A DNA stretch of 64,000 nucleotides, taken from NCBI GenBank assembly GCA_013519935.1, contig JACDUA010000001.1, positions 27,982 to 91,981 on the forward strand, written 5' to 3'. Within the stretch, counting starts at the first letter, position 1. Each line of letters begins with the position of its first letter. The position numbers and the translations under genes were made by a program. The DNA comes from Ectothiorhodospiraceae bacterium WFHF3C12 (GTDB lineage: Bacteria > Pseudomonadota > Gammaproteobacteria > Nitrococcales > Nitrococcaceae). Shown here one piece after another: positions 54,008 through 64,000 of this stretch. The notes beneath the pieces are model-generated. The model was not told the DNA's origin, ran no database searches, and saw only the letters and a program-made list of their open reading frames with translations.

Positions 54008-54741
54008 CCGCCGGCCTCCCGAATCAGCCGTTTCATTTCCCGCACCGCCTCGTCCAGCCCGGTGATCACCGCCCGGGCGACGATGCCGTGACCGATATTG
54101 AGTTCACTGATGCCTTCGAGCGCGGCCACCGGCTGCACGTTGTGGTAGTGAAGGCCGTGGCCGGCGTTCACCTGCAGGCCGGACTCGAGCCCCAGAGCGA
54201 GGCCCTCCCGCAGCCGCCCCAGACAGGCCGCACGGCTTTCGTCGTCCACGGCGTCGGCATAAGCCCCGGTATGCAGCTCGATAGCCGGCGCGCCAACCGC
54301 GGCGGCAGCCTCGATCTGGGTCGGCTCCGGATCGATGAACAGCGACACCCGCACACCGGCCGCCGACAGACGCTGACACGCCTCCCGCAACCGCGGCATC
54401 TGCCCCTTGACGTCCAGTCCGCCTTCCGTCGTCAGCTCCTGGCGCCGCTCCGGAACCAGACAGCAATCGGCCGGGCGGTAGCGCTCGGCGATCCCGAGCA
54501 TTTCTTCGGTCACCGCCATTTCCAGGTTCAGCTTCGTCTGCACCAGTCCTCCGGCGAGCTCGATGTCCCGGTCCTGGACGTGGCGGCGATCCTCCCGCAG
54601 GTGCAGCGTGATGCCGTCCGCTCCGGCCTGCTCGGCCACGAACACGGCATGCATGGGATCCGGGTAGCGAGTCCCCCGGGCCTGGCGCAGCGTGGCTACG
54701 TGATCCAGGTTGACCCCCAGCGTCGGTCTTGCGCTCGTCAT
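54004..54741 (-). CDS. pdxJ: Pyridoxine 5'-phosphate synthase
   Basis: [45 protein letters not shown]. Confidence 0.96.
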   Translation of the reverse strand: MTSARPTLGVNLDHVATLRQARGTRYPDPMHAVFVAEQAGADGITLHLREDRRHVQDRDIELAGGLVQTKLNLEMAVTEEMLGIAERYRPADCCLVPERRQELTTEGGLDVKGQMPRLREACQRLSAAGVRVSLFIDPEPTQIEAAAAVGAPAIELHTGAYADAVDDESRAACLGRLREGLALGLESGLQVNAGHGLHYHNVQPVAALEGISELNIGHGIVARAVITGLDEAVREMKRLIREAGG

Positions 54742-55520
54742 GGCTCCGAACCTCCCGTCTGTGTGTTCCCGGGCGCGCGCCCGTCCCGCTCCCGCTCCCT
54801 GGTGCCACTGAGCTGGCGATAGAGCTCACGGCTCTTCAGCGGCCTCGGTCCGAGGTGAGCCTGCAGCGCCATGCGCAGCAGGCGTTTCGCGTCCGCCGCG
54901 GCATCGGGGCCCAGCGAGCGTTCGGAGCACAGCGCCAGAAGCGAGCTGCCACGGAATACGTGGGTGGCTGCCTCCTGTGTTTCCACCCGCACGGGCAGCC
55001 CCTCGGCATGCACGCTGTACCAGCCCTCGGGTTCGATGGGTTCGCCCGCGGCATCGTGGTCCAGGGTCAGACCGTAGCCGATCTCTTCCAGCAGGCGCTT
55101 CTCGAATACCCGCAGCGGGGGCTCGGCGTCGCCGCTCGCGGCAAGCGCCGAAATGGCCTCACGATAGGCTGCGTACAATGCCGGGTGGGGGTCGTCCCTG
55201 CGGACCAGGCGCATCAGGAGCTCATTGAGGTAGAAGCCCGCGGCGACCCGCGCCCCGCCGATGCGCAGCGCCCCACCCTGCGGCTCCGCGCCGGTCAGCG
55301 TGGCGAGCTCGCCGCGACCGCTCCAGCTCAACAGCAGAGGGCCGAAGGGTTGCAGCACGCCCCGCAACCGCGAGCGCTGACCGCGCACACCCCGGCCGAC
55401 CAGACCCACCCGCCCGTGGTTCTCGGTAAACGCCTCTATGATGGCGCTGGTATCACGGTAAGGGCGGACATGGAGCACGAAAGCCGGCTCCAGGTTGACC
55501 ACCCTGCGCTCCGCGGTCAT
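54738..55520 (-). CDS. recO: DNA repair protein RecO
   Basis: [35 protein letters not shown]; gene order pdxJ-recO-era. Confidence 0.93.
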   Translation of the reverse strand: MTAERRVVNLEPAFVLHVRPYRDTSAIIEAFTENHGRVGLVGRGVRGQRSRLRGVLQPFGPLLLSWSGRGELATLTGAEPQGGALRIGGARVAAGFYLNELLMRLVRRDDPHPALYAAYREAISALAASGDAEPPLRVFEKRLLEEIGYGLTLDHDAAGEPIEPEGWYSVHAEGLPVRVETQEAATHVFRGSSLLALCSERSLGPDAAADAKRLLRMALQAHLGPRPLKSRELYRQLSGTRERERDGRAPGNTQTGGSEP

Positions 55521-56431
55521 GGCCCTTCGTCGTAGCCCAGCGAGCGCAGGGCGCGCTCGTCATCGGACCAGCCTTCGCGGACCTTGACCCATAGCTTGAG
55601 GTAGACCCGGCAGTGAAAGAGCCGCTCCATTTCCCGGCGCGCCGCGCTGCCAACCCGTTTGAGCAACTCGCCGTTCTCGCCGATGACGATGGCCTTCTGA
55701 CCCTTGCGCTCCACCCAGACAACGGCACTGATGCGGCGCAGATTGCCGGTCTGTTCGAAGGCCTCCACTTCCACCGTGGTGGCGTACGGGACTTCCTTTC
55801 CGAGTAGCCGCATCAGCTGCTCACGAACCAGCTCGGCAGCCAGGAAGCGCTCGCTGCGATCCGTGATCTGGTCATCCGGGAACATCTGCGGGCCCGCCGG
55901 CATCCGTTCCTCCACGAGCCGGGCAAGGGTGTCCGTGTTCTCGCCCGAGCGCGCCGACAGGGGTACGACATCGGAGAAATCCCGCCCCTTGACCACCGAT
56001 TCCATGAACGGGAGCAGCTCGTTCTTGTTTTTCGCCCGGTCCACTTTGTTGATCACCAGGACCACCGGCGCCTGGATGCCCTTCAGCAGTTGCAATACCG
56101 CCTCGTCCTCGTCCGTCCACTTGAGGGCGTCGATGACGAAGAGCACGCAATCCACGTCCGCCAGGCTGTTCCTCGCCGCCTGATTGAGATACCGGTTGAT
56201 GGCCCGGTGCTCACGCTGATGCAGACCCGGGGTGTCGACGTAGACCACCTGGACGCCCGGCGTCGTATGCACGCCCATGATGCGGTGACGCGTGGTCTGA
56301 GGCTTGCTGGAGACGATACTGATCTTCTCGCCCAGCAGGCGGTTCATCAGCGTGGACTTGCCCACATTCGGGCGGCCCACGACGGCTACGAAGCCGCAGC
56401 GATACTCGGCGGAATCTCGGGCTTCAGTCAC
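55517..56431 (-). CDS. era: GTPase Era
   Basis: VAVVGRPNVGKSTLMNRLLGEKISIVSSKPQTTRHRIMG, VYVDTPGLHQREHRAINRYLN, KH domain. Confidence 0.97.
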   Translation of the reverse strand: MTEARDSAEYRCGFVAVVGRPNVGKSTLMNRLLGEKISIVSSKPQTTRHRIMGVHTTPGVQVVYVDTPGLHQREHRAINRYLNQAARNSLADVDCVLFVIDALKWTDEDEAVLQLLKGIQAPVVLVINKVDRAKNKNELLPFMESVVKGRDFSDVVPLSARSGENTDTLARLVEERMPAGPQMFPDDQITDRSERFLAAELVREQLMRLLGKEVPYATTVEVEAFEQTGNLRRISAVVWVERKGQKAIVIGENGELLKRVGSAARREMERLFHCRVYLKLWVKVREGWSDDERALRSLGYDEGP

Positions 56432-57128
56432 CGGCGGTCTCCGCTTCCGTGGCGCCCCGGCGCAGCCGCGTCAACATGGCATCCGCGGCTCGCTGCTCGG
56501 CCTGGCGGCGACTCCTGGCCTCGCCAATGGTGGCGCCGCTGACCCCCTCGATGGTGCACTCCACCGAGAAGGTCTGGTTGTGGGCCTTGCCGGTGACATC
56601 CAGTACCTGATAGCTCGGTAGGGGCAGGCGGCCGGATTGCAGGTATTCCTGCAGCCGGGTCTTGGGATCCTTCAGCTCGTCCACGTCGGGCAGGTCGTCC
56701 AGCCGTTCCCCGTAGCACGCGACGATGATCCGCCGCGTCGTCTCGAAATCGCTGTCGAGGTAGACGGCGCCGAATACCGCCTCCAGGCCATCTGACAGTA
56801 TGGACTCGCGCCGGTGACCGCCGGACTTGAGCTCGCCGGTTCCCAGCTTGAGAAAAGCGCCCAGCTCCAGCTGCCTCGCCAGGCGGGCGAGGCTGGACTG
56901 GTTCACCATGCTTGCGCGGAGACGGCTGAGGTCGCCCTCCGGAAGGTCCGGCTTGCGCCGGTAGAGCTCGGCGGCGACCACGAAATTGAGAATGCCGTCG
57001 CCCAGGAACTCGAGACGCTCGTTGTTGGCCGGCGCGGCGCTGCGGTGGGTGAGCGCCTGCGCGAGCAACGCCCGATCCCTGAAACGGTAACCGAGCCCCT
57101 GCTCGAGCTTGTCCAGTTCCTCGGTCAA
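56424..57128 (-). CDS. rnc: Ribonuclease III
   Basis: LTHRSAAPANNERLEFLGDGILNFVVAAELY, C-terminal dsRBD. Confidence 0.97.
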   Translation of the reverse strand: MTEELDKLEQGLGYRFRDRALLAQALTHRSAAPANNERLEFLGDGILNFVVAAELYRRKPDLPEGDLSRLRASMVNQSSLARLARQLELGAFLKLGTGELKSGGHRRESILSDGLEAVFGAVYLDSDFETTRRIIVACYGERLDDLPDVDELKDPKTRLQEYLQSGRLPLPSYQVLDVTGKAHNQTFSVECTIEGVSGATIGEARSRRQAEQRAADAMLTRLRRGATEAETAGD

Positions 57129-57496
57129 TTGCGCAGCACGGCCTCCTTCCGGAATGTCGCCACCGCGTCCAGGTTGCCCATCAAGTCCACCCGGTGATCG
57201 TACTCCACCACCAGGCGCACGCCGCCCGCCACATCCTCGAACTGGAGCATGGACGCGCCGACGACACTGACGTCGTTGATGTTCAGCCGCTTCTCGAACG
57301 CGCGCCGGACCTCGCCGCGGTCCCGGCTGTTGAGCGAAGCGTCGGTGGCCAGGCCGTCGACGATGGAGCCGACGGTGAAGGAATTCATGTAAACCGGCAC
57401 CAGGCGCAACGCAATCAGTGCCACGAGACCGATGATGACCAGCGTGATCACCCAGCCGATCAACGTCATTCCCTGCTGCTTGTGCGGCATACGCAT
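57125..57496 (-). CDS. DUF4845 domain-containing protein
   Basis: KQQGMTLIGWVITLVIIGLVALIALRLVPVYMNSFTVGSIVDGLA; between lepB and rnc. Confidence 0.88.
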   Translation of the reverse strand: MRMPHKQQGMTLIGWVITLVIIGLVALIALRLVPVYMNSFTVGSIVDGLATDASLNSRDRGEVRRAFEKRLNINDVSVVGASMLQFEDVAGGVRLVVEYDHRVDLMGNLDAVATFRKEAVLRN

Positions 57497-57516
57497 TCTT
57501 CTACTCCTTCTACCGC

Positions 57517-58296
57517 CTATTCTATGGCGTTGCCGATGCGGCTCCAGTGGACGGAGGTGTCTTCGGCGTCCCAGCTCATCCAGATGAAGAAGGCCTGCCC
57601 GACCAGATTGTGGGCCGGCACCGCGCCCCAGAAACGGCTGTCACTGCTGCGATCGCGATTGTCACCCATGACGAAATAGCTCCGCGCCGGCACCTCGTAC
57701 TCGAAATCCTGCCCCCGGTGATCCCGATGCACGAGTATCTGGTGCCGGACTTCGCCGAGCACCTCCTCGCGGACCTGCGCGGCCTCCGGACCGGGCCAGG
57801 CACCCACCGGCTGCTGTTCCGCAAGCTTACCATTGATGTAGAGACGCTTGTCCCGGTAGCTCACCATGTCGCCGGGCAGGCCAACGATGCGCTTGATGTA
57901 ATCCTGGGATTCGTCCAGCGGGTAGCGGAACACGGCCACGTCTCCCCGGTCCGGTTCGCCTATGGGCACGATCCTGTGATGGGTTACCGGCAGACGCAGG
58001 CCGTAGGCGAACTTGTTCACCAGTATGAAGTCCCCCGTGAGCAGCGTCGGGACCATGGAGCCGGAAGGGATGCGGAACGGCTCGACCGCGAAGGAACGGA
58101 TCACCAGCACGATGAGGATGACGGGGAACAAGGAGCGGGAAAGGTCCACCCACCAGGAGACGTCCGTCTCCGCAGACTGCCCCTTGCCTTTGTCCTCCTG
58201 CGCCTCGTCGTCCTTGCGGCGAAAGCGGTCCCAGGCCCAGATGACGCCGGTAACCAGCGTCAGGAGGACCAGCAGGGCCTCGAAATCGAAATGCAT
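57517..58296 (-). CDS. lepB: Signal peptidase I
   Basis: RSFAVEPFRIPSGSMVPTLLTGDFILVNKFAYGLRLPV, YIKRIVGLPGD, YFVMGDNRDRSSDSRFWGAVP. Confidence 0.96.
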   Translation of the reverse strand: MHFDFEALLVLLTLVTGVIWAWDRFRRKDDEAQEDKGKGQSAETDVSWWVDLSRSLFPVILIVLVIRSFAVEPFRIPSGSMVPTLLTGDFILVNKFAYGLRLPVTHHRIVPIGEPDRGDVAVFRYPLDESQDYIKRIVGLPGDMVSYRDKRLYINGKLAEQQPVGAWPGPEAAQVREEVLGEVRHQILVHRDHRGQDFEYEVPARSYFVMGDNRDRSSDSRFWGAVPAHNLVGQAFFIWMSWDAEDTSVHWSRIGNAIE

Positions 58297-58358
58297 AGTC
58301 TGTTTTTCCCCGAAACGACCCGCCGGCCCCGCGGACCGGACCGGGCCAGGACATCCTG

Positions 58359-60155
58359 TTACTTGTTATCCACCTGGAGCACGGCCAGGAAAGCCTCCTG
58401 GGGCACCTCGACCTTGCCCACCTGTTTCATGCGCTTCTTGCCGGCCTTCTGTTTCTCCAGCAGCTTGCGCTTGCGCGTAATATCGCCACCGTAGCACTTG
58501 GCGGTGACGTTCTTGCGCATGGCCTTGACCGTCGAGCGCGCGATGATCTTGCTGCCCACGGCGGCCTGTATGGCCACCTCGAACATCTGCCGCGGGATGA
58601 TCTCCTTGAGTCGCTCGGTGACGTCGCGGCCCCGGCTCTCGGCATGGTCCCGATGCACGATTATGGACAGCGCGTCCACCCGGTCGCCATTGATGAGTAT
58701 GTCGAGCTTCACCAGGCGCTCCGCCTGAAACCGCCGGAACTCGTAATCGAACGAGGCGAAGCCGCGGCTCGCGGACTTCAGACGGTCGAAAAAATCCAGC
58801 ACCACCTCGCTGAGCGGCAGCTCGTATTCCAGGGACACCTGGTTGCCCACGAACTGCATGTTCTTCTGGGTGCCACGCTTCTCTTCGCACAGGCCGATCA
58901 CCGGCCCCACGTGTTCCTGGGGCACCAGAATGCTGGCATGGATGATGGGTTCGCGGATTTCCTCGATCTGCCCGTTCGGCGGCAGCTCCGCCGGGTTGTC
59001 CACCATGATGGTCTCACCCGAGGTCGTGGTGACCTCGTGGACGACCGTGGGCGCCGTGGTGATCAGGTTGAGGTTGTACTCGCGTTCCAGGCGCTCCTGG
59101 ACGATCTCCATGTGGAGCATGCCCAGGAAGCCGCAGCGGAAACCGAAGCCGAGGGCCTGGGAGACCTCCGGCTCGTAATGCAGGGCCGCATCATTCAGCC
59201 GCAGCTTGCCGAGGGCGTCGCGGAACGCCTCGTAGTCGTCGGCATCCACTGGAAACACGCCGGCGAAGACCCGCGGCTGGACCTTCTTGAAGCCCGGTAC
59301 CGGCTGCTCGGTGGGTTTGGCTGCATGGGTCAAGGTATCGCCAACCGGTGCCCCGTCGATATCCTTGATCCCGGCCACCACGAATCCCACACGGCCCGCC
59401 GACAGCCCCTTGTCCCAAGGCGTGCGCTTGGGACTGAAAAAGCCGACTTCATCCACCTGGAATTCCCGGGCCGTGGACATGACGCGGATCTTGTCCCCCT
59501 TGCGGATCAGGCCGTCGAAGACACGCACCAGGCAGACCACGCCCAGGTAATTGTCGAACCAGGAATCAATGATCAGCGCCTTCAGCGGCGCCTCGGGATC
59601 GCCCTGCGGCGCGGGGATGCGCTCGACGATGGCCTCCAGCAGGTCGTCGATGCCATAGCCGGTCTTTGCGCTGACATGCAGCGCGTCGCTGCCGTCCAGG
59701 CCGATGATCTCCTCGATCTGGTTAATGACCCGGTCGGGCTCCGCGGAAGGCAGGTCCACCTTGTTGAGCACCGGCACGATTTCCAGGCCCTGGTCCACTG
59801 CCGTGTAACAGTTCGCCACGCTCTGTGCCTCGACGCCCTGGGAGGCGTCCACCACCAGCAGAGCGCCCTCGCAGGCATACAGCGAACGGCTCACCTCATA
59901 GGAGAAGTCCACGTGGCCGGGCGTGTCGATGAAGTTGAGCAGGTAGGTCTCGCCGTCCCGGGCCTTGTACTCCAGGGACACGCTCTGGGCCTTGATGGTG
60001 ATCCCGCGCTCGCGTTCCAGGTCCATCGAATCGAGGACCTGCTCAGCCATTTCCCGGCTGCTCAGCGTGCCGCAGTGCTCGATGAAGCGATCCGCCAGCG
60101 TCGACTTGCCGTGGTCGATATGGGCGATGATCGAGAAATTTCGAATGTGTTTCAT
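58359..60155 (-). CDS. lepA: Elongation factor 4
   Basis: [60 protein letters not shown]. Confidence 0.97.
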   Translation of the reverse strand: MKHIRNFSIIAHIDHGKSTLADRFIEHCGTLSSREMAEQVLDSMDLERERGITIKAQSVSLEYKARDGETYLLNFIDTPGHVDFSYEVSRSLYACEGALLVVDASQGVEAQSVANCYTAVDQGLEIVPVLNKVDLPSAEPDRVINQIEEIIGLDGSDALHVSAKTGYGIDDLLEAIVERIPAPQGDPEAPLKALIIDSWFDNYLGVVCLVRVFDGLIRKGDKIRVMSTAREFQVDEVGFFSPKRTPWDKGLSAGRVGFVVAGIKDIDGAPVGDTLTHAAKPTEQPVPGFKKVQPRVFAGVFPVDADDYEAFRDALGKLRLNDAALHYEPEVSQALGFGFRCGFLGMLHMEIVQERLEREYNLNLITTAPTVVHEVTTTSGETIMVDNPAELPPNGQIEEIREPIIHASILVPQEHVGPVIGLCEEKRGTQKNMQFVGNQVSLEYELPLSEVVLDFFDRLKSASRGFASFDYEFRRFQAERLVKLDILINGDRVDALSIIVHRDHAESRGRDVTERLKEIIPRQMFEVAIQAAVGSKIIARSTVKAMRKNVTAKCYGGDITRKRKLLEKQKAGKKRMKQVGKVEVPQEAFLAVLQVDNK

Positions 60156-60345
60156 GGATTCCGTAGACGATCAGGTCGGCGGACGGGCCGTGGACGACGC
60201 CAGGTACCGGCGCGCCCGGCAAGCAGCTGACGCGGTGATTCTACCGTCCGCGTCCGGAGGCGAAGAAGATACGCACTCAGGCGGAAAGTCTCAAATGTGA
60301 CGACGACCGCAACGCCGGGCCACCGTCGTCATGATCGCCCTGCGC

Positions 60346-61815
60346 CTAGTCGGGAAGGCGCAGGGCGAGGAACCGCGGACCGTTGGGGCGCTGAACGAGC
60401 ACCGGAACCGACGTGCCGGGCTCCAGCGCATCGACCCGCTCCATGAAGTCGTCCACCGAAGTGACCCGCTCACCGTCGAGCATCGTGATGATGTCCCCGC
60501 GCTGAATGCCCGCCCGGCTTGCCGGGCCCTGCTCAATGCTCTCGACCACGACGCCCAGGTTGTCACCGAGCTCCAGGCGTTCGCGTTCCGTGTCGTTCGG
60601 GCTGCGCACCGTCAATCCCAGCCGCTCGCTCTGTCCCGGCGCCATTTCCGGTTCCGGTTCCGGCGCGGTCCGCTCGCCCCGCCGCGGGGTCTCCTCCGGC
60701 AGCTCGCCGATCGTAACGGTCAGGGTCTCACGCTCGCCGTTGCGAATGACGGTGATCCCCACGTCCTCGCCGATCTCCGTGCGCCCGACCATTGGCGGCA
60801 GCGCCCCCGAGCGCGGCACGGCCTTGCCCTCGTATTCGACGATCACGTCACCCGCCTGGAGGCCACCCGCGGCGGCCGGACTGTCCGGCATCACCTCCGC
60901 CACCAGTGCCCCCTGGGGCCGGCTCATGCCGAAGGACTCGGCCAGGTCGCGCGTCACGTCCTGAATCAGCACTCCGAGCCAGCCCCGCGTGACCCGTCCC
61001 TTGGTGCGCAGCTGCTCGCTGACGCTCATGGCGAGCTCGATGGGGATGGCGAACGACAGCCCCATGAAGCCACCCGTGCGGCTGTAGATGTGAGAGTTGA
61101 TCCCTACGACCTCGCCGTCCAGGTTGAACAGCGGACCGCCGGAATTGCCGGGATTGATGGCGACGTCCGTCTGAATGAACGGTACGTAGTTCTCGGTGGG
61201 CAGGCTGCGGCCTTTGGCGCTGACGATACCCGCCGTGACCGAATGCTCGAACCCGAAGGGCGAGCCGATGGCCAGCACCCACTCGCCGACCTGCAGCTCC
61301 GAGGACTCCCCGATCGTCACCACCGGCAGGTCCTCGGCGTCGATCTTCAGCAGCGCCAGATCACTTCGCGGGTCGCCGCCGATCATCTCGGCCACGAACT
61401 CGCGACGATCGCTCAGGCGCACGATGATCTCGTCGGCGTCCTCCACCACATGATGATTGGTGAGCACGTAACCGTCTTCCGAGATGATGAACCCCGAGCC
61501 CAGGGAACGGGCGTCGTAGCTCTCCGGCGGTTCGCCATCATTGAAGAAACGGTCGAAGAAGTCGCGGAACGGATGGTTCTCGGGCAGGTCCGGCATCGGC
61601 CCCAGCCCGCCCGGTCCCCGCCGTTCCACCGTCTGCGTGGTGCTGATGTTGACCACCGCCGGGCTGTTGCGCTCCACCAGTTCGGTAAAATCAGGCAGCT
61701 GTGCCCGCGCGCCGAACGACACGAGCAGCATCGCGGCTAGCAATGCCAGCCACGCCGGTGCCTGCGCCACTCGCGCGCCCGCCATCCGGACGCCGTGAAG
61801 ACCCATACTCCTCAT
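60346..61815 (-). CDS. mucD: DegP/MucD-type periplasmic serine endoprotease
   Basis: LTNHHVVEDADE (His), DLALLKID (Asp), NPGNSGGPLFNLDGEVVGINSHIYS (Ser), two PDZ domains. Confidence 0.94.
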   Translation of the reverse strand: MRSMGLHGVRMAGARVAQAPAWLALLAAMLLVSFGARAQLPDFTELVERNSPAVVNISTTQTVERRGPGGLGPMPDLPENHPFRDFFDRFFNDGEPPESYDARSLGSGFIISEDGYVLTNHHVVEDADEIIVRLSDRREFVAEMIGGDPRSDLALLKIDAEDLPVVTIGESSELQVGEWVLAIGSPFGFEHSVTAGIVSAKGRSLPTENYVPFIQTDVAINPGNSGGPLFNLDGEVVGINSHIYSRTGGFMGLSFAIPIELAMSVSEQLRTKGRVTRGWLGVLIQDVTRDLAESFGMSRPQGALVAEVMPDSPAAAGGLQAGDVIVEYEGKAVPRSGALPPMVGRTEIGEDVGITVIRNGERETLTVTIGELPEETPRRGERTAPEPEPEMAPGQSERLGLTVRSPNDTERERLELGDNLGVVVESIEQGPASRAGIQRGDIITMLDGERVTSVDDFMERVDALEPGTSVPVLVQRPNGPRFLALRLPD

Positions 61816-61971
61816 GCCCTATCGCCCCTTCTGGATGCAGTAGTCGGGTGGGTTCCCAAAGCGAATCCGCGGACCACGTGACAGAGCCTCACCGGCGGTG
61901 AGCCCCATGACCGAACCGACGAACCGCGTATGTCATTCGAGCCTACGGGGCAGTCCGGATACGCGCAAGCA

Positions 61972-62427
61972 TCACCACGTCGTGGTGGCGCCCCCGTCGC
62001 GGCGCAGCATCGTCGGTGCCAGTGCAACGTGCTGACGTCGCAACCGGCGCCTGGCCCAGATCAGGCCGGCTGTCAGTCCGCACACCCCTCCTGCGGCGAC
62101 CCACAGCTCGACGCCGCCGCTCAGGGCACTGCCCGCGGCGGCGCCCAGGAGCAGCCCGAGCACCGGAACGAGATAGGTGTAGATCGCACCAAGGACCAGC
62201 GCCCGTGGCGCCAGGCCTAGCGTCACCCGCGTACCGACATCGAACCGCCCCGGGTTGTCCACGCGCAGCCGGCGCGGTGCACGCCGAAGGGCCTGACCCA
62301 ACAGCGCCGTCCCGCAGTGGCCGGACGCGCTGCAGCCACCGCAGCCGGCGTCGTTGGCGGACTCCACCCAGGCTGCACCATCGTCGTCCACGGCCACGAT
62401 GACCGCCGGTTCTTCCAGCAGCTTCAT
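61972..62427 (-). CDS. rseC: RseC/MucC family protein (SoxR-reducing system)
   Basis: CGGCSASGHCGTALLGQ Cys motif plus two TM segments; between mucD and rseB. Confidence 0.88.
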   Translation of the reverse strand: MKLLEEPAVIVAVDDDGAAWVESANDAGCGGCSASGHCGTALLGQALRRAPRRLRVDNPGRFDVGTRVTLGLAPRALVLGAIYTYLVPVLGLLLGAAAGSALSGGVELWVAAGGVCGLTAGLIWARRRLRRQHVALAPTMLRRDGGATTTW

Positions 62428-63404
62428 TGCGCCCCGCGCCGTTCGATGCCGCGGCCAATCATGCGCACGGTCTGCACCGGCACCTCGCCGACCACCACCG
62501 TCTGATGACCCTCGACGACCCGTCCGAAGGCACTGACCGCGCCCATGGACGAGGTCCCGGCGAAGCCGTTGGTGCCATTCGACGGCTCTACGTAGACGGA
62601 AACCGTGGCCAGCCCGTCCGTGTAGAGGTGGTGCTCGGCGGCCGGCGCATCACCGCCCCCGCGCCACTCCCGCGCACCGAGCGAAAACCCGGGTGGTAGC
62701 TGCGTGATGGCCCACACCGATTCACCGGAGGCCGGTCGCGCCTCCTCGTCGTGGTGGTACCAGGTGAAGCCATCCCCTCCCACGGTCTGGTCGAATGCCT
62801 CGGTCGGGAGGCTGTCGCGGATCTGGATGTCCGTGAACATCAACTGCTCGACTGCTTCGCCATCGCTGCCCACCAGGTCGGCCCGGAGGAGCAGCCGCGA
62901 TTCCCGGTCCACCCACAACCGGTAGCCATAGCGGTACTCGTCTGCCGGCTCAATGGCGATACGAACTGCGTCGCGGCCCGCCACGCGGCCGTCGCCCAGG
63001 ACGCTGAACCGATAGGATTGCTTCAGGGTCTCCACGTCCATGGGAACCACGTCCGCGAGCGGATTACGCGAGCGGCGACGGTCCACGACCACGGAGCGAA
63101 CCTCCGGCAGCACGCACGTAACCTTCGCGCCCTTGCGGATCACCTCCCGCGGGCTGCCGCTGAGGGCATAGAGCCGTTCCTGCTCGGCGCCGTCGTGAAC
63201 CCGGTGGAGGATTCGCATGGACTCGAGCTTTCCGCGGTAGCGGTAGACGAAGACGCCTTCGTAGGTCTCGCTGCGCACGGCCTCCACCATACGCTCCAGC
63301 CAGCGCTGTGCGTCGACCTCCCGGCCGGCGTCATCCGCTATTGCCACGGTCGTCACGAGCAGGAGCGCGGCCGCGAGCAGGCGGCACGGGGAAAGCGTCA
63401 TCAC
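62424..63404 (-). CDS. rseB: Sigma-E regulatory protein RseB/MucB
   Basis: AQRWLERMVEAVRSETYEGVFVYRYRGKLESMRILHRVHDGAEQERLYALSGSPREVIRKG. Confidence 0.93.
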   Translation of the reverse strand: MMTLSPCRLLAAALLLVTTVAIADDAGREVDAQRWLERMVEAVRSETYEGVFVYRYRGKLESMRILHRVHDGAEQERLYALSGSPREVIRKGAKVTCVLPEVRSVVVDRRRSRNPLADVVPMDVETLKQSYRFSVLGDGRVAGRDAVRIAIEPADEYRYGYRLWVDRESRLLLRADLVGSDGEAVEQLMFTDIQIRDSLPTEAFDQTVGGDGFTWYHHDEEARPASGESVWAITQLPPGFSLGAREWRGGGDAPAAEHHLYTDGLATVSVYVEPSNGTNGFAGTSSMGAVSAFGRVVEGHQTVVVGEVPVQTVRMIGRGIERRGAQ

Positions 63405-63988
63405 TGGTTCTCGGGCTCCTGACCGGCAATGCGCGCGTAGTTGATCATGCCGCCGAGCTGTGCGCTGCCGGCGTGCTCACTGTGGTCCACGATGTAGCCG
63501 TTGAGCCAGCTCTGGACGCGGGGATCCAAGCGATCCCACTCCTGGGGCTCGGTCGCTGGCGCGCTCTGTCCGGCGCTGATCGCCAGGCCCCCGCCGGAGC
63601 CCGTGGAGACCCGCATGGTGCCGCTCTGGGAGGTAATTCCGGTGATGGCGTTACTGGTGAAAGACTGGGGCTGAGGGGTGGAGGTGGGACCGGTGGGCCA
63701 CAAGCTGACGGCCAGTACCGCGACACTCGCGGCGATGGCCAGTCCCGCCGCCGGTTTCAGCGCATGGCTGCGCGGCCTCGTGCGGCGGGGGCGGCCCTGA
63801 TGGGCGGGTTCCGCCTCCAGGGATGCCGATACGCGATCGGCGAGCCCGAGCGTGTCCACGCCGGGCAGCTCCCGGCGTATGGCATCGCGCATGAGATAGT
63901 ACCGCTCCAGGCGACCGGTGAGCTGGTCGGAGCCCTCCAGTTGCCGCAGCAGCAGCGGCAGCTCCTGACTGTCCAACTCGTCGTCCAC
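63401..63988 (-). CDS. rseA: Sigma-E anti-sigma factor RseA/MucA
   Basis: N-terminal QELPLLLRQLEGSDQLTGRLERYYLMRDAIRREL anti-sigma motif, single TM; located before rseB. Confidence 0.88.
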   Translation of the reverse strand: MDDELDSQELPLLLRQLEGSDQLTGRLERYYLMRDAIRRELPGVDTLGLADRVSASLEAEPAHQGRPRRTRPRSHALKPAAGLAIAASVAVLAVSLWPTGPTSTPQPQSFTSNAITGITSQSGTMRVSTGSGGGLAISAGQSAPATEPQEWDRLDPRVQSWLNGYIVDHSEHAGSAQLGGMINYARIAGQEPENQ

Positions 63989-64000
63989 GAGGGCGGATAA

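Noticed and set aside
58644-60230. 528-aa plus-strand ORF opposite lepA
   Set aside because: Antisense shadow of lepA; His/Val/Gly-rich translation typical of GC-rich antisense frames

Overview
GC-rich chromosomal window from a gammaproteobacterium; gene content and order suggest a facultatively anaerobic or denitrifying, possibly halophilic lineage (inference only). It is mostly ordinary chromosome plus one large accessory catabolic block. Left to right: (i) narX(partial)-narL-mobB-dnr/fnr-type regulator, a prpE/acs-type acyl-CoA synthetase and nicotinamidase; (ii) prfC, a YcgN-family protein, dxs, trxA; (iii) the O2-independent ubiquinone genes ubiU-ubiV with convergent ubiT, then fabA-fabB; (iv) an NSS transporter and tRNA-Leu; (v) a MalT-like LuxR regulator and a ~14-kb CoA-thioester catabolic locus (20.5-34.0 kb) with two acyl-CoA ligases, acyl-CoA dehydrogenase, CaiB-type CoA transferase, enoyl-CoA hydratase, nitroreductase, orphan TRAP binding protein, MFS, MaoC-type dehydratases (one frameshifted), thiolase and SDR; (vi) patatin, tRNA-Cys, tRNA-Gly, pgsA, uvrC, family-5-like UDG, uvrY/gacA; (vii) MFS, RibD-C reductase, fumC, purB, small conserved proteins, nudF, rlmD, exonuclease, cysM, barA/gacS; (viii) the conserved acpS-pdxJ-recO-era-rnc-DUF4845-lepB-lepA-degP/mucD-rseC-rseB-rseA run. 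The most notable non-annotated signals are a 16-bp dyad (TCGTCS-N4-SGACGA) found at five intergenic positions, each upstream of an operon of the catabolic locus (a candidate undescribed regulon), and three FNR/DNR-type boxes (TTNAY-N4-ATCAR) upstream of ubiUV, ubiT/fabA and the prpE-like gene, in the same window as a DNR-type regulator. No CRISPR array, prophage, rRNA operon or recognisable defence island was found. All calls were made by eye, with no database search.
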